64,000 nt of DNA from Hyphomicrobiaceae bacterium UBA7697 (GCA_002482645.1 DLGJ01000002.1:62001-126000); one strand, 5' to 3'; shown: positions 34,433 through 45,560, counted from the first letter of the stretch. Notes: a model not told the origin generated them from the letters alone. Numbers and translations: made by a program.

Positions 34433-35358
34433 TGGAAATTGTCCTTGACCTGGTCCATCAGCAGGATGAACACGTCCTCCAGGCTCGGCTCGCCGCGCGT
34501 CCAACGATGCGCGCCGTCTTCCTTCTTGGCCTCGGCGATCGCCGCGTCGAGTTTCTTGTGATCGCGGCCAGACACGTGCAATTCGTTGCCGAACGGCGCG
34601 ACCATGCCGATGCCGTCGCGATGATCGAGGCGCATCGCCAGGTCATGCAAGCCGGGACCGGAAACGACCCAGGTGCGGAGACCCGACTGGGCGATGAGCT
34701 CGTGCGCGGTGCCCCGCGCCAGCAAGTTTCCGAAGGCGATATAGGCCAGCTCGTGACACCGTTCCGCCTCGTCCATGTAGTGGGTCGAGACCAGCACCGT
34801 GATCCCCTCCGCCGCGAGGCTGTGGATCTCGTCCCAGAACTCGCGCCGCGCCTTGGGATCGACACCCGCCGTCGGCTCGTCGAGCAGAAGGAGCTGGGGA
34901 TTGGGGAGGATGCAGGCGCCGAGCGCCAGGCGCTGCTTCCACCCGCCCGAGAGTTCGCCGGCAAGCTGCTCGGCGCGGCCGGTCAGACCAAGACGCGCGA
35001 TTGCGCCCTTCGCCGCCTCGCGCGGATTGGGAACGCCATAGACCCGGGCCACGAACTCCAAATTCTCGCGGATTGAAAGATCCGTATAGAGACTGAATCG
35101 CTGGGTCATGTAGCCCACATGACGCCGGATCTCGTCTTGCTGCGTGAGGATGTCGTATCCGAGACAGGTCCCCTCGCCCGCATCCGGCGTGAGCAAGCCG
35201 CAGAGAAGGCGCAAGGTCGTGGTCTTGCCGCTGCCGTTGGGGCCGAGGAAGCCGTAGATCTCGCCCTTCGGCACTTGCAGACTGAGATCGTGCACGACGG
35301 TCCGGTCGCCGAACTTCTTCGTCAGCCCATGGACGTCGATGGCGATCTCCTTGGTCAC
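34429..35358 (-). CDS. ABC transporter ATP-binding protein
   Basis: 309 aa single-domain ATPase: Walker A GPNGSGKTTT, signature LSGGWKQRLALG, Walker B LLLLDEPTAGVD, and the switch His in LVSTHYMDEAERC. Unlike E. coli YbhF it has only one ATPase domain. The start is GTG 35358, overlapping the HlyD stop (GTGA); the far longer open frame running into HlyD is an artefact. Confidence 0.92.
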   Translation of the reverse strand: MTKEIAIDVHGLTKKFGDRTVVHDLSLQVPKGEIYGFLGPNGSGKTTTLRLLCGLLTPDAGEGTCLGYDILTQQDEIRRHVGYMTQRFSLYTDLSIRENLEFVARVYGVPNPREAAKGAIARLGLTGRAEQLAGELSGGWKQRLALGACILPNPQLLLLDEPTAGVDPKARREFWDEIHSLAAEGITVLVSTHYMDEAERCHELAYIAFGNLLARGTAHELIAQSGLRTWVVSGPGLHDLAMRLDHRDGIGMVAPFGNELHVSGRDHKKLDAAIAEAKKEDGAHRWTRGEPSLEDVFILLMDQVKDNFQ

Positions 35359-36344
35359 GGCGATGCCTGCGGGCTTCGCGGCAGCGTCACGGACACGGGC
35401 TGTCCGGCCGTGAGTTCCGCCGTCCTCTCGTCGGGGCGCGCCTCGACGAGGAACACGAGTTTCTTCCGTTGCTCGCGCGAGAAGATCACCGGCGGCGTGA
35501 ACTCCGCGTCGCGGGAGATGAAGCGGATCGTCGCCGTCAGTCCCGAAGGGCAGCCGTCGCAAGACACGGCGACCGTCTCTCCGGTGCGGAGCGCGGCGCG
35601 GTCGGTTTCCGCCACGAAGAACCGGACTTTGAGATTGCCGGGCGGCAACAGCGACACGACCGCCTGACCTGCGTTCACCACCTCGCCGGGACGGAAATAG
35701 ACTTCCTCGACGGACCCGCCAACGGGTGCGAACACGTTCCGCTTCGCAAGGCTCTTCCGCGCTTCGTCGAGCGCGGATCGCGCTTCGGTGACCGCCGCGG
35801 CGGCGGCCTCGATCACGCCCGAACGGCCGGGCAGCTGCGCGGCCTCGATGCGGCGCTTCGCTTCCTCCACGGCCGCCTGATTGCTGTCGTGCTGCGCTAC
35901 GGCATCGTCGAGCTGGGCCTTGGAGACCCAGCCCTTGTCGTAGAGCGACCGGATGCGATCGAGGTTCAGCTGCGACTTCGTCTGCATGGCCTTGGCCTGG
36001 ACCAAGGCCGACTGCAGCACTTCGATCTCGCGCGGGCGCTGCAACGCGGCCCTTGCATCGGCAAGGCGCGCTTCCGTCTCGGCCAGCCGCGCCTTCCGGG
36101 TCGCGAGCTCGGCTTCCTGTTCGGAGCTTTCGAGCGTGAAGACAAGATCGCCCTTCGCGACCGTATCGCCCTCCTGGACAGCGAGCGATTCGATGCGCCC
36201 GTTCTTTTCGGAGCCCACCAGAACGAGGTCCGCCTCCAGATAGCCCGGCACGACGCCCCGGTCGCCGCCCGATCGCGTAAGCAGGACGAGCCCCGCGATG
36301 GCGCCGGCGATAACGGCGATGACGATGAGGACCGTCCGTCTCAT
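35355..36344 (-). CDS. HlyD-family periplasmic adaptor (YbhG-like)
   Basis: 329 aa membrane-fusion protein: N-terminal anchor helix (LIVIAVIAGAIAGLVLL), biotinyl-lipoyl half motifs (GRIESLAVQEGDTVAKGDLV and later GSVEEVYFRPGEVVNAGQAV) flanking a long alpha-hairpin, and a beta-barrel region. Couples the inner-membrane ABC exporter to an outer-membrane channel. Start overlaps the TetR stop (ATGA). Confidence 0.92.
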   Translation of the reverse strand: MRRTVLIVIAVIAGAIAGLVLLTRSGGDRGVVPGYLEADLVLVGSEKNGRIESLAVQEGDTVAKGDLVFTLESSEQEAELATRKARLAETEARLADARAALQRPREIEVLQSALVQAKAMQTKSQLNLDRIRSLYDKGWVSKAQLDDAVAQHDSNQAAVEEAKRRIEAAQLPGRSGVIEAAAAAVTEARSALDEARKSLAKRNVFAPVGGSVEEVYFRPGEVVNAGQAVVSLLPPGNLKVRFFVAETDRAALRTGETVAVSCDGCPSGLTATIRFISRDAEFTPPVIFSREQRKKLVFLVEARPDERTAELTAGQPVSVTLPRSPQASP

Positions 36345-36997
36345 GGCGCCTCGCGCTCCTGCTCCGGCGCCTTGATCGCGGCGATGAGGAGATCGATATG
36401 CGTCTTGAGCAGAGCGTCGGTATCCAAGTGCCGATGCCGCTCGAACAGCGCTTTCCAGAGCACCGACAAAAGCATCGGCGCCACCAGCAGCTGCGGATAG
36501 TCGCCAAGGCCCGTCCGCCGGAACTCCCCGCGTTCGACGCCCCTGTCGATCAGCCCCTTCAGCGTTTCGAGTCCCGGGGCGACGACGGTATCGAGATAGA
36601 ACTGGGTCAGTTCTGGATGCTTGTGGCCCTCGGCCATCAGGAGCCGCACGATCAAGACGCGCCTCGAACTGACCAGGTCCTGCATGAACTGGAGGAACGG
36701 TCCTTTCAGGAACTCTTTCACCGGAAGCTCGGTCGTCTCGATCTTGCCGCGAATGGTGTTGAAATGCGCCGTCACGACGCTGCGAACGACGGCCTTGAAC
36801 AGCTCTTCCTTGGTCTTGAAGTAGAGATAGGGCAGCCCCTTGGAGACCTTGGCCCGAGACGCGACGTCCTCGAGGCGGGCACCCGCATAGCCGTGGGTGG
36901 CGAATTCCTCGAAGGCGGCCGAGACGATCTCCTCCCGGCGATTATCCTTGCGGCTCCGCCGGTCTGCCCCGCCCTTCTGCGATTGAGCATCTGCCAT
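36341..36997 (-). CDS. TetR/AcrR-family repressor of the exporter operon (CecR-like)
   Basis: 218 aa. N-terminal HTH (AAFEEFATHGYAGARLEDVA ... GLPYLYFKTKEELFKAV) and a C-terminal ligand domain. First gene of a four-gene operon whose members all overlap by four bases, the same content and order as the E. coli ybiH(cecR)-ybhG-ybhF-ybhSR locus. ATG 36997 has AAAGGA eight bases upstream; the ATG at 37027 lacks one. A perfect palindrome in the promoter (37034-37047) is the likely operator. Confidence 0.9.
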   Translation of the reverse strand: MADAQSQKGGADRRSRKDNRREEIVSAAFEEFATHGYAGARLEDVASRAKVSKGLPYLYFKTKEELFKAVVRSVVTAHFNTIRGKIETTELPVKEFLKGPFLQFMQDLVSSRRVLIVRLLMAEGHKHPELTQFYLDTVVAPGLETLKGLIDRGVERGEFRRTGLGDYPQLLVAPMLLSVLWKALFERHRHLDTDALLKTHIDLLIAAIKAPEQEREAP

Positions 36998-37033
36998 TCG
37001 ACCCGTCCTTTCGTCTCCGCATTTCATATAATG

Positions 37034-37047
37034 ACTGACTAGTCAGT
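37034..37047. promoter_or_regulatory. palindromic operator for the TetR repressor
   Basis: Perfect 14-bp palindrome ACTGACTAGTCAGT, 37-50 bases upstream of the repressor ATG, in an A/T-rich stretch that could hold the promoter (TATAAT-like bases at 37026-37031 on the plus strand). ACTGACTAGTCAGT is a frequent TetR-family operator type in proteobacteria. Confidence 0.7.
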
Positions 37048-37108
37048 ATTGCAGAGGTCAAAGGCGCGCAAACGCAAAAAATCGTTGGGACGGCCGCAGT
37101 TTGCTGAA

Positions 37109-38086
37109 TTAGGCCCGCGGATGGGCGCTTTCGTAGGCCTTCAGGAGGTGAGCCCGGTCGACCTCGGTATAGCCTTGGGTGGTCGACAGGCTCGCATGGC
37201 CGAGCAATTCCTGGATCGAGCGCAAATCCGCGCCGGCTCCCAGCAGATGCGTCGCGAAGGAGTGCCGCAGCGCGTGAGGTGTGGCCGTGTCCGGCAAACC
37301 GAGCGCGGCGCGCGCCTTTTCCATGCGCAGCTGGATGATGCGGGGAGACAGCCGCTTGCCGCGCACGCCGATGAACAGCGGATCGCCGGGTCCGAGTTGC
37401 TTGGGACACAGCGCGAGATAGCGCTCGATCGCGGCGCGCGTGACCGGCAGCACCGGCACGACGCGCGTCTTGTTGCCCTTGCCCTCGACCCGCAACATGT
37501 CGCGGCCCTTGACCGGCGCGTCCCCGACCTGCAGCGAAAGCGCCTCGGAGATGCGCAGGCCCGATCCGTAGAGGAGCGTCAACACGGCGGTGTCGCGGGC
37601 CAGCGTCCATTCCGGCGCGTCGGGCGCGGCGATGTCGGAGCCTTCCATCAGCGCCGACGCCTTGGCCGCCGGCAGGGGCTTCGGAACCGCGTGCGGCAGC
37701 TTCGGCATCGACACGGCACGGACCGCATCGTTCTTGCCGTAGCCGCGCCGCTCCAGGAAGCGGTAGAACATGCGCAGCGCGCTCAACGAACGCGACAGGC
37801 TGCGGCTGCCCACATCCTGGCTGCGGCGATAGGCGAGGAAGGCGCGCACGTCGCGCGCCGAGAGCGACAACAGCATCTCCATCGTGGCCGCACCGCCGAA
37901 ATGGTGCGCCAGGAAGAACAGGAACTGCCCGAGATCGCGCCGGTACGCCTCGATCGTATGGGCCGCGAGGTCGCGCTCGGCCGAAAGATACGCGAACCAC
38001 GCGTTCGCCGCGGCGGTCGCGTCGACCGCGGTGGCGATTCCGATCGCATCGACTGCCTTGTCCGCGCTGCCCGTCATGTCCGTCAT
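37109..38086 (-). CDS. xerC: tyrosine recombinase XerC
   Basis: 325 aa site-specific recombinase that resolves chromosome dimers at dif. N-terminal SAM-like DNA-binding domain (LAAHTIEAYRRDLGQFLFFL); catalytic residues in LYGSGLRISEAL (Arg), HALRHSFATHLL (His, Arg), LGHASLSTTQGYTEV (His, Tyr). It diverges from priA, the usual alphaproteobacterial arrangement. Not a phage integrase: its neighbours and sequence are of the housekeeping type. ATG 38086 and ATG 38077 are both possible. Confidence 0.93.
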   Translation of the reverse strand: MTDMTGSADKAVDAIGIATAVDATAAANAWFAYLSAERDLAAHTIEAYRRDLGQFLFFLAHHFGGAATMEMLLSLSARDVRAFLAYRRSQDVGSRSLSRSLSALRMFYRFLERRGYGKNDAVRAVSMPKLPHAVPKPLPAAKASALMEGSDIAAPDAPEWTLARDTAVLTLLYGSGLRISEALSLQVGDAPVKGRDMLRVEGKGNKTRVVPVLPVTRAAIERYLALCPKQLGPGDPLFIGVRGKRLSPRIIQLRMEKARAALGLPDTATPHALRHSFATHLLGAGADLRSIQELLGHASLSTTQGYTEVDRAHLLKAYESAHPRA

Positions 38087-38182
38087 CGCATCCCTCGACG
38101 GTATCTGAAGCGCTACTATGGGTATGTGAGTCGTTAACCCCGAGCTAACCCAATCGGCGAGCCCCAGCGGAAACGCCCAATC

Positions 38183-40402
38183 TTGGCCAAACCCGAACAA
38201 GAGCCCGCGCTGCTGATTCCAGAGGACGCTCCCGACACCGTTCCGGTGCTGGTGCCGCTCGCGCTGCCTGCGCCGTACGATTATCTCGTGCCGGAGGGCG
38301 GGCGCGTGCCGCCCGGCACCTTCGTGGCCGTTCCGCTGGGCCCGGCGAAATATATCGCCGCGGTGTGGCGGAGGCCCCAAGGCGCTCCGCCGCCAAAGGT
38401 TCCGCGCAAGAAGCTGCGCGAAATTCTCGGCGTGCTGGACGGCGTGCCGCCGCTCCCGGCGGTCTCGCTCGACTTCGCCGAATGGGTCGCCGGCTACACG
38501 CTCACCCCGCCCGGCATGGTCCTGCGCATGATGATGAGCGCGACCGCCGCCTTTCAACCGCCGCCGCCCCGCTACGGGGTACGCCTGGCAGGCCCGCCGC
38601 CCGAGCGCATGACGCCGGCCCGCACCCGCGTGCTCGAAGCGGCGGAGAACGGACTGATCTGGGTGAAATCCTTGCTGGCCGAAGCCGCCGGCGTCAGCCC
38701 GGGCGTGATCGACGGGCTCGTCGATGCGGGAACGCTGGCCGCCGAACCGCTGCCGGACTCGATGGCGCGAGAACTCGACCCGTCGCGTCTCCGGGCCACG
38801 CTCTCGGACGAGCAAACCGCGGCCGCCGAGCGGCTGCTCGACAACACGCGCGGCGGTTTCGCCGTGTCGCTGCTCGACGGCGTGACCGGATCGGGCAAGA
38901 CCGAGGTTTATTTCGAGGCCATCGCGCAGGCGCTTGCCGCCGGAAAACAGGCGCTCGTCATGATCCCCGAGATTGCCCTGACATCCGCCTTCCTCGCCCG
39001 CTGCGAGGAACGCTTCGGGGCACGGCCCGCCGAATGGCATTCCGGCCTCACCCAGTCGGCGCGCGGCCGCACCTGGCGCGCGGTGGCCGAGGGCAAGGCG
39101 CAGCTCGTGGTCGGCGCCCGCTCGGCGCTGTTCCTGCCTTTTCCCAATCTCGGCCTCATCGTCGTCGACGAAGAGCACGACCAAGCCTACAAGCAGGAGG
39201 ATCGGGTCTCCTATCAGGCCCGCGACATGGCCGTGGTTCGCGGACATCTCGGTCAATGCGCCGTGGTCCTCAGTTCCGCGACGCCCTCGATCGAGAGCCT
39301 GGTCAACGCGGAGCAAGGCCGCTACCGGCACATTCCCTTGCGCGCCCGCTACAAGGCGGCGGGCCTGCCAGGCCTTGCCGCCATCGACATGCGCAAAGAC
39401 GCGCCCGAGAAGGGCTCTTGGCTCTCGCCGGTCCTGGTCCAAGCCATGGCGGAGACGCTGGCGCGCGGCGAACAGGCGCTTCTATTCCTCAACCGGCGCG
39501 GCTACGCACCGCTGACGCTCTGCCGCAAATGCGGATACCGCTTCGAATGTCCCAATTGTTCGGCCTGGATGGTCGAGCACCGCTTCCGGCACCGGCTCGA
39601 ATGTCACCATTGCGGCAAGTTCGCGCCCATCCCGGAGGAATGCCCGAGCTGCGGAGCCGAGGAGTCGCTGGTGGCGTGCGGCCCAGGCGTGGAGCGGATC
39701 GCCGAAGAAGTCGCCGAACGCTTTCCCGAAGCCCGCCGGGCGATCCTGTCGAGCGACCTCACCCCGCGTATTGCCGATCTCCGCGAGACTTTGCGGGAGA
39801 TCGAGGACCGCGAGGTCGATGTGGTGATCGGGACGCAACTCGTCGCCAAGGGACACCACTTTCCGGGGCTCGCGCTGGTGGGCGTGGTCGATGCCGATCT
39901 CGGTCTCGCCCAAGGCGACCCGCGCGCCGCCGAGCGGACCTTCCAGCTGCTCAGCCAAGTGACGGGCCGTGCCGGCCGCGAAGCGATCCCCGGGCGCGGC
40001 CTGCTTCAGACCTATTTGCCCGAACACCCGGTCCTACAGGCCCTCGTCGCCGGCGACCGCGATGCCTTCTACGCTCAGGAGATTGCCGCGCGCCGCGAGG
40101 CCGGCATGCCGCCCTTCGGGCGCCTCGCCTCGATCCTGATCTCGGGGACGGACCGCGCGGCGGCGGAAAATTATGCGCGGGACGTGGCCCGCGCCGCGCC
40201 GCCCGCCGACACCGTCCAGGTCCTCGGGCCTGCCGAAGCCCCGCTCGCCGTCATCCGGGGCCGCTACCGGTACCGGCTCCTGGTCAAGGCGCCGCGCGAA
40301 GCCGATATCCAGGCCTATTTGCGCCTCTGGATGGAAAACGTGCCGAAGGCACGCGGCAGTCTCCGCCTCTCAATCGACATCGACCCGTATAATTTTCTCT
40401 AG
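38183..40402 (+). CDS. priA: primosomal protein N' (replication restart helicase PriA)
   Basis: 739 aa. N-terminal 3'-end-binding domain (VLVPLALPAPYDYLVPEGG), helicase Walker A DGVTGSGKTEVYFEAI, DEEHD box, and a zinc-binding insert with cysteine pairs (CRKCGYRFECPNC, CHHCGKF, CPSCG). Reloads DnaB at collapsed forks. The start is TTG 38183; no ATG lies nearby in frame. Confidence 0.95.
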   Translation: MAKPEQEPALLIPEDAPDTVPVLVPLALPAPYDYLVPEGGRVPPGTFVAVPLGPAKYIAAVWRRPQGAPPPKVPRKKLREILGVLDGVPPLPAVSLDFAEWVAGYTLTPPGMVLRMMMSATAAFQPPPPRYGVRLAGPPPERMTPARTRVLEAAENGLIWVKSLLAEAAGVSPGVIDGLVDAGTLAAEPLPDSMARELDPSRLRATLSDEQTAAAERLLDNTRGGFAVSLLDGVTGSGKTEVYFEAIAQALAAGKQALVMIPEIALTSAFLARCEERFGARPAEWHSGLTQSARGRTWRAVAEGKAQLVVGARSALFLPFPNLGLIVVDEEHDQAYKQEDRVSYQARDMAVVRGHLGQCAVVLSSATPSIESLVNAEQGRYRHIPLRARYKAAGLPGLAAIDMRKDAPEKGSWLSPVLVQAMAETLARGEQALLFLNRRGYAPLTLCRKCGYRFECPNCSAWMVEHRFRHRLECHHCGKFAPIPEECPSCGAEESLVACGPGVERIAEEVAERFPEARRAILSSDLTPRIADLRETLREIEDREVDVVIGTQLVAKGHHFPGLALVGVVDADLGLAQGDPRAAERTFQLLSQVTGRAGREAIPGRGLLQTYLPEHPVLQALVAGDRDAFYAQEIAARREAGMPPFGRLASILISGTDRAAAENYARDVARAAPPADTVQVLGPAEAPLAVIRGRYRYRLLVKAPREADIQAYLRLWMENVPKARGSLRLSIDIDPYNFL

Positions 40403-40509
40403 CGGGGCCCGCAAAACGCCCATTGCGGTCTCGGAATCGCGCGCCCGTATTGCACCGCGATCACCCCTATGTTACAGGCAGCGTGGGGTGTCCAAGAAGC
40501 GGTTCAGCA

Positions 40510-40529
40510 GCCCCTTTTGGGGCATTTTT
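40510..40529 (+). terminator. Rho-independent terminator between priA and atpH
   Basis: Stem GCCCC (40510-40514) / GGGGC (40519-40523), TTTT loop, then ATTTTT. It separates priA from the atp operon; a TTGACG hexamer just beyond (40533-40538) could be the -35 of an atp promoter, but the matching -10 is weak. Confidence 0.8.
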
Positions 40530-40626
40530 CCGTTGACGCGGGGGCTCTAATCCCAGCATTTACCGGGCGAAGAGGGTGGGGCGGCAATTGGCTGCACCTG
40601 CTCCCAAGGGAGAGGCGTTGAGGGGC

Positions 40627-41186
40627 GTGGCAAGCGAAGATCAGACGGTTTCGGGTGTTGCAGGCCGTTATGCCACGGCACTTCTCGAATTAGCCCTTGA
40701 AGAAAAGGCCCTGGAGCGTATCGAGACGGACCTGAACCGTTTCGGCGAGGCGCTGGACGCCTCCGAAGACCTGGCCCGGCTCGTCAAGAGCCCGATGTTT
40801 TCTTCGGACGACCAAGGCCGCGCGCTCGCCTCCATCCTCGACGAAGTCAAGATCGAGGGCCTCACCAAGAATTTCCTTCTGCTGGTCGCGAGGAATCGCC
40901 GTCTGTTCGCCGTGCCCGGCATGATCGGCGCGTTCCGGGCACTCGCCGCCGCTCATCGCGGCGAAGTCGGCGCCACGGTGACCACCGCATCGCAACTGAA
41001 CGACACCCAAGTTACCGCCTTGAAGCAGGCCTTGAAGGCCGCCTTGGGCAAGGACGTCACGCTCGATCAGCGTGTCGATCCGAGCCTCCTCGGCGGCCTC
41101 ACGGTGAAGGTCGGCAGCCGCATGATCGACACCTCGCTTCGCACCAAACTCACCCGTCTCAAGCACGCCATGAAAGAGGTTGGCTA

Positions 41187-41187
<1 letters not shown>
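40627..41187 (+). CDS. atpH: F1F0 ATP synthase delta subunit
   Basis: 186 aa OSCP/delta subunit linking F1 to the peripheral stalk. Family core SGVAGRYATALLELALEEKA and C-terminal GGLTVKVGSRMIDTSLRTKL. GTG 40627 aligns with the usual alphaproteobacterial N-terminus; TTG 40618, with AAGGGAGAGG upstream, is a credible alternative and a GTG at 40576 is also open. First gene of the F1 operon; F0 genes are elsewhere, as usual in this class. Confidence 0.92.
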
Positions 41188-42716
<1,529 letters not shown>

Positions 42717-42724
42717 GTTGATCG

Positions 42725-43612
42725 ATGGCCTCTCTAAAGGAGCTTCGGAACCGTATCGCCTCGGTCAAGGCAACCCAGAAGATCACCAAGGCCATGCAAA
42801 TGGTGGCCGCGGCAAAGCTTCGGCGCGCGCAGACGGCGGCCGAGGCCGCCCGCCCCTATGCCGAGCGCATGGAGGCCGTGCTTTCGAACCTGGCCAAGGC
42901 TCTCGATGGTCTTGAGGACGTGGGATCGCCTTTGATGGTGGGAACCGGCAAGGACGACGTCCATCTGCTGGTGGTCTGCACAGCCGAGCGCGGCCTATGC
43001 GGCGCGTTCAACTCGTCCATCGTGCGCAAGGCCCGCGAGCAGGTCCTCCGGCTGACGGGCGAAGGCAAGCAGGTCAAGATCCTCTGCGTCGGCAAGAAGG
43101 GCCACGACCAGCTCCGCCGCCAGTTCAAGAGCCTGATCGTCGACACGATCGAGTTCCGCGGCATCAAGCAGCTCACCTTCGAACATGCCGAACAGGTCGG
43201 TCAAAAGATCCGCGCCATGTTCGACGCGGGCGAATTCGACGTCGCGACGCTGTTCTATTCGCAGTTCAAGTCCGTCATCAGCCAGATCCCCACGGCCCAG
43301 CAGATCATCCCGGCCTCCATTCCGGTCGGGGCCGAGGACGACGCGGATCTCGACGGCGGCATCTACGAATACGAGCCGGACGAGTCGGAGATTCTCGTCG
43401 ATCTCCTGCCGCTCAACATCACGACTCAAGTCTTCAAGGCGCTGCTGGAGAACGCCGCGTCGGAACAAGGCGCGCGCATGAGCGCCATGGATAGCGCGAC
43501 ACGCAATGCCGGCGACATGATCGGCAAGCTGACGCTGAACTACAATCGGACCCGCCAGGCCCAGATCACCAAGGAGCTGATCGAGATCATCTCCGGCGCC
43601 GAGGCGCTCTAG
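42725..43612 (+). CDS. atpG: F1F0 ATP synthase gamma subunit
   Basis: 295 aa rotor shaft. Conserved ends: MASLKELRNRIASVKATQKI and DSATRNAGDMIGKLTLNYNR. Eight bases after atpA. Confidence 0.98.
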   Translation: MASLKELRNRIASVKATQKITKAMQMVAAAKLRRAQTAAEAARPYAERMEAVLSNLAKALDGLEDVGSPLMVGTGKDDVHLLVVCTAERGLCGAFNSSIVRKAREQVLRLTGEGKQVKILCVGKKGHDQLRRQFKSLIVDTIEFRGIKQLTFEHAEQVGQKIRAMFDAGEFDVATLFYSQFKSVISQIPTAQQIIPASIPVGAEDDADLDGGIYEYEPDESEILVDLLPLNITTQVFKALLENAASEQGARMSAMDSATRNAGDMIGKLTLNYNRTRQAQITKELIEIISGAEAL

Positions 43613-43631
43613 TCACGTAAGGAACGGAACG

Positions 43632-45119
43632 ATGGCAAACAAACCCGTGGTGGCAGAAACGAAGACGCAAGCGAAGAAGATCGCCGAAGGCAAAGGCCCC
43701 AAGGGCCATGTCCGTCAGGTGACCGGCGCCGTCGTCGACGTGCAGTTCGACGAGCATCTGCCGCAAATTCTGAACGCGCTCGAAACCGAGAACCAAGGAC
43801 AGCGTCTCGTTCTGGAAGTCGCTCAGCATCTCGGCGAGAACACTGTCCGCACCATCGCCATGGACTCCACCGAGGGTCTCGTGCGCGGTCAGCAGGTCGT
43901 CGATACCGGCGAGCCGATCGCCGTGCCGGTCGGCCAGAAGACGCTGGGCCGCATCATGAACGTCATCGGCGAGCCGGTGGACCAGCTCGGCCCGATCGAG
44001 ACCTCCGACAGCCGCCCGATCCATGCCCCGGCGCCCGAATATGTCGACCAGGCGACGGAATCCGAAATTCTGGTCACGGGCATCAAGGTCGTCGACCTTC
44101 TCGCGCCGTACGCCAAGGGCGGCAAGATCGGCCTGTTTGGCGGCGCCGGCGTGGGCAAGACCGTGCTGATCATGGAGCTGATCAACAACGTCGCGAAGGC
44201 GCATGGCGGATACTCGGTGTTCGCCGGCGTTGGCGAGCGCACCCGCGAGGGTAACGACCTCTATCACGAGATGATCGAGTCGGGCGTGAACAAGGACCCG
44301 AAAGAGGGCTCGATCGAAGGGTCCAAATGCGCTCTCGTGTACGGCCAGATGAACGAGCCGCCCGGAGCGCGCGCCCGCGTGGCCTTGTCCGGCCTCACCG
44401 TCGCCGAGTCGTTCCGCGATGAAGGCCAAGACGTGCTGTTCTTCGTGGACAACATCTTCCGCTTCACGCAAGCCGGTTCGGAAGTGTCGGCCCTTCTCGG
44501 CCGTATTCCTTCCGCCGTGGGATATCAGCCCACCCTGGCCACCGACATGGGCGCCTTGCAGGAGCGCATCACCACCACCCAGAAGGGCTCGATCACCTCG
44601 GTGCAGGCCATTTACGTGCCGGCCGACGACCTGACCGATCCGGCCCCGGCAACGTCGTTCGCGCATCTGGACGCCACGACCGTGCTGTCGCGCACGATCG
44701 CCGAGAAGGGCATCTACCCGGCCGTGGATCCGCTCGACTCCACGTCGCGCATGCTCGACCCGCGTATCCTCGGCGAAGAGCACTACGCCGTGGCCCGCCA
44801 GGTGCAGGAAATTCTGCAGCGCTACAAGGCCCTGCAAGACATCATCGCCATTCTCGGCATGGACGAGCTTTCGGAAGAGGACAAGCTGACCGTGTCGCGC
44901 GCGCGTAAGATCGAGCGCTTCCTGTCGCAGCCGTTCCATGTCGCCGAGGTGTTCACCGGATCGCCGGGCGTGCTGGTCGATCTGGCCGACACGATCAAGG
45001 GCTTCAAGGGGCTCTGCGACGGCGATTACGACCATCTGCCGGAAGCGGCGTTCTACATGGTCGGCACGATCGACGAGGCCATCGCCAAGGCCGAGAAGCT
45101 CGCAGCCGAGGCCGCTTAA
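43632..45119 (+). CDS. atpD: F1F0 ATP synthase beta subunit
   Basis: 495 aa catalytic subunit. Walker A GGAGVGKTVLIMELI; catalytic segment GERTREGNDLYHEM; Walker B VLFFVDNIFRF. A Lys-rich N-terminal extension of about 25 residues precedes the conserved GHVRQVTGAVVDVQF. Nineteen bases after atpG. Confidence 0.98.
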   Translation: MANKPVVAETKTQAKKIAEGKGPKGHVRQVTGAVVDVQFDEHLPQILNALETENQGQRLVLEVAQHLGENTVRTIAMDSTEGLVRGQQVVDTGEPIAVPVGQKTLGRIMNVIGEPVDQLGPIETSDSRPIHAPAPEYVDQATESEILVTGIKVVDLLAPYAKGGKIGLFGGAGVGKTVLIMELINNVAKAHGGYSVFAGVGERTREGNDLYHEMIESGVNKDPKEGSIEGSKCALVYGQMNEPPGARARVALSGLTVAESFRDEGQDVLFFVDNIFRFTQAGSEVSALLGRIPSAVGYQPTLATDMGALQERITTTQKGSITSVQAIYVPADDLTDPAPATSFAHLDATTVLSRTIAEKGIYPAVDPLDSTSRMLDPRILGEEHYAVARQVQEILQRYKALQDIIAILGMDELSEEDKLTVSRARKIERFLSQPFHVAEVFTGSPGVLVDLADTIKGFKGLCDGDYDHLPEAAFYMVGTIDEAIAKAEKLAAEAA

Positions 45120-45520
45120 TGCCCGATCCGTTCAAATTCGAACTGGTATCGCCCGAGAAGCTTCTGTTCTCGGGCGAGGTCGAGCAGGTGCTCGTGCCGG
45201 GCGCCGAGGGCGACATGACCATCATGGCCAAGCATGCCCCGCTCATCACGACGCTCCGTCCTGGGTTGCTTGAGGTCGAATTTCCCGGCGGCAAGCGTCA
45301 GCGCTTCTTCGCCCGGGGCGGCTTCGCCGAGGTGGTTCCCGCCGGCTTGACGGTTCTCGCTGAAACGGCCATCGACCTGGACGAAATGAGCCCGGAGCAC
45401 CTCAATCAGGCGATCGCCAATGCGGAAGAGGACGTGACCGATCTTTCCGGCGAGGCGAAGGATCGGGCCCAGATGACGCTCCAGCATCTGCGCCAAGTTC
45501 AGGCCGCGCTTAACGCGTGA
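45119..45520 (+). CDS. atpC: F1F0 ATP synthase epsilon subunit
   Basis: 133 aa: N-terminal beta sandwich (FKFELVSPEKLLFSGEVEQV, MTIMAKHAPLITTLRPG) and C-terminal helical hairpin. Starts in the atpD stop (TAATG). Followed by a terminator that ends the operon. Confidence 0.97.
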   Translation: MPDPFKFELVSPEKLLFSGEVEQVLVPGAEGDMTIMAKHAPLITTLRPGLLEVEFPGGKRQRFFARGGFAEVVPAGLTVLAETAIDLDEMSPEHLNQAIANAEEDVTDLSGEAKDRAQMTLQHLRQVQAALNA

Positions 45521-45525
45521 GTCCC

Positions 45526-45553
45526 AATGCCGGTCCAAGGGGCCGGCATTTTC
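45526..45553 (+). terminator. Rho-independent terminator of the atp operon
   Basis: Stem AATGCCGG (45526-45533) / CCGGCATT (45543-45550) followed by TTT, six bases after the atpC stop. Its A/T-bounded stem could also serve rppH from the other side. Confidence 0.85.
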
Positions 45554-45560
45554 GTTTGCC

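Noticed and set aside
35359..36507. long extension of the ABC ATPase over the HlyD gene
   Set aside because: ATPase start at GTG 35358 overlaps the HlyD stop; the extension has no homology and HlyD is clearly coding in the other frame.
37109..38086. xerC as the integrase of the phage island
   Set aside because: It lies 19 kb from the island, next to priA, and has housekeeping XerC features.
38087..39442. N-terminal extension of xerC across priA
   Set aside because: The frame is merely open on the strand opposite priA; the XerC family starts at 38086.
40403..40626. small RNA gene between priA and atpH
   Set aside because: Apart from one short terminator hairpin I see no conserved RNA structure; the stretch is better explained as operon leader and promoter.
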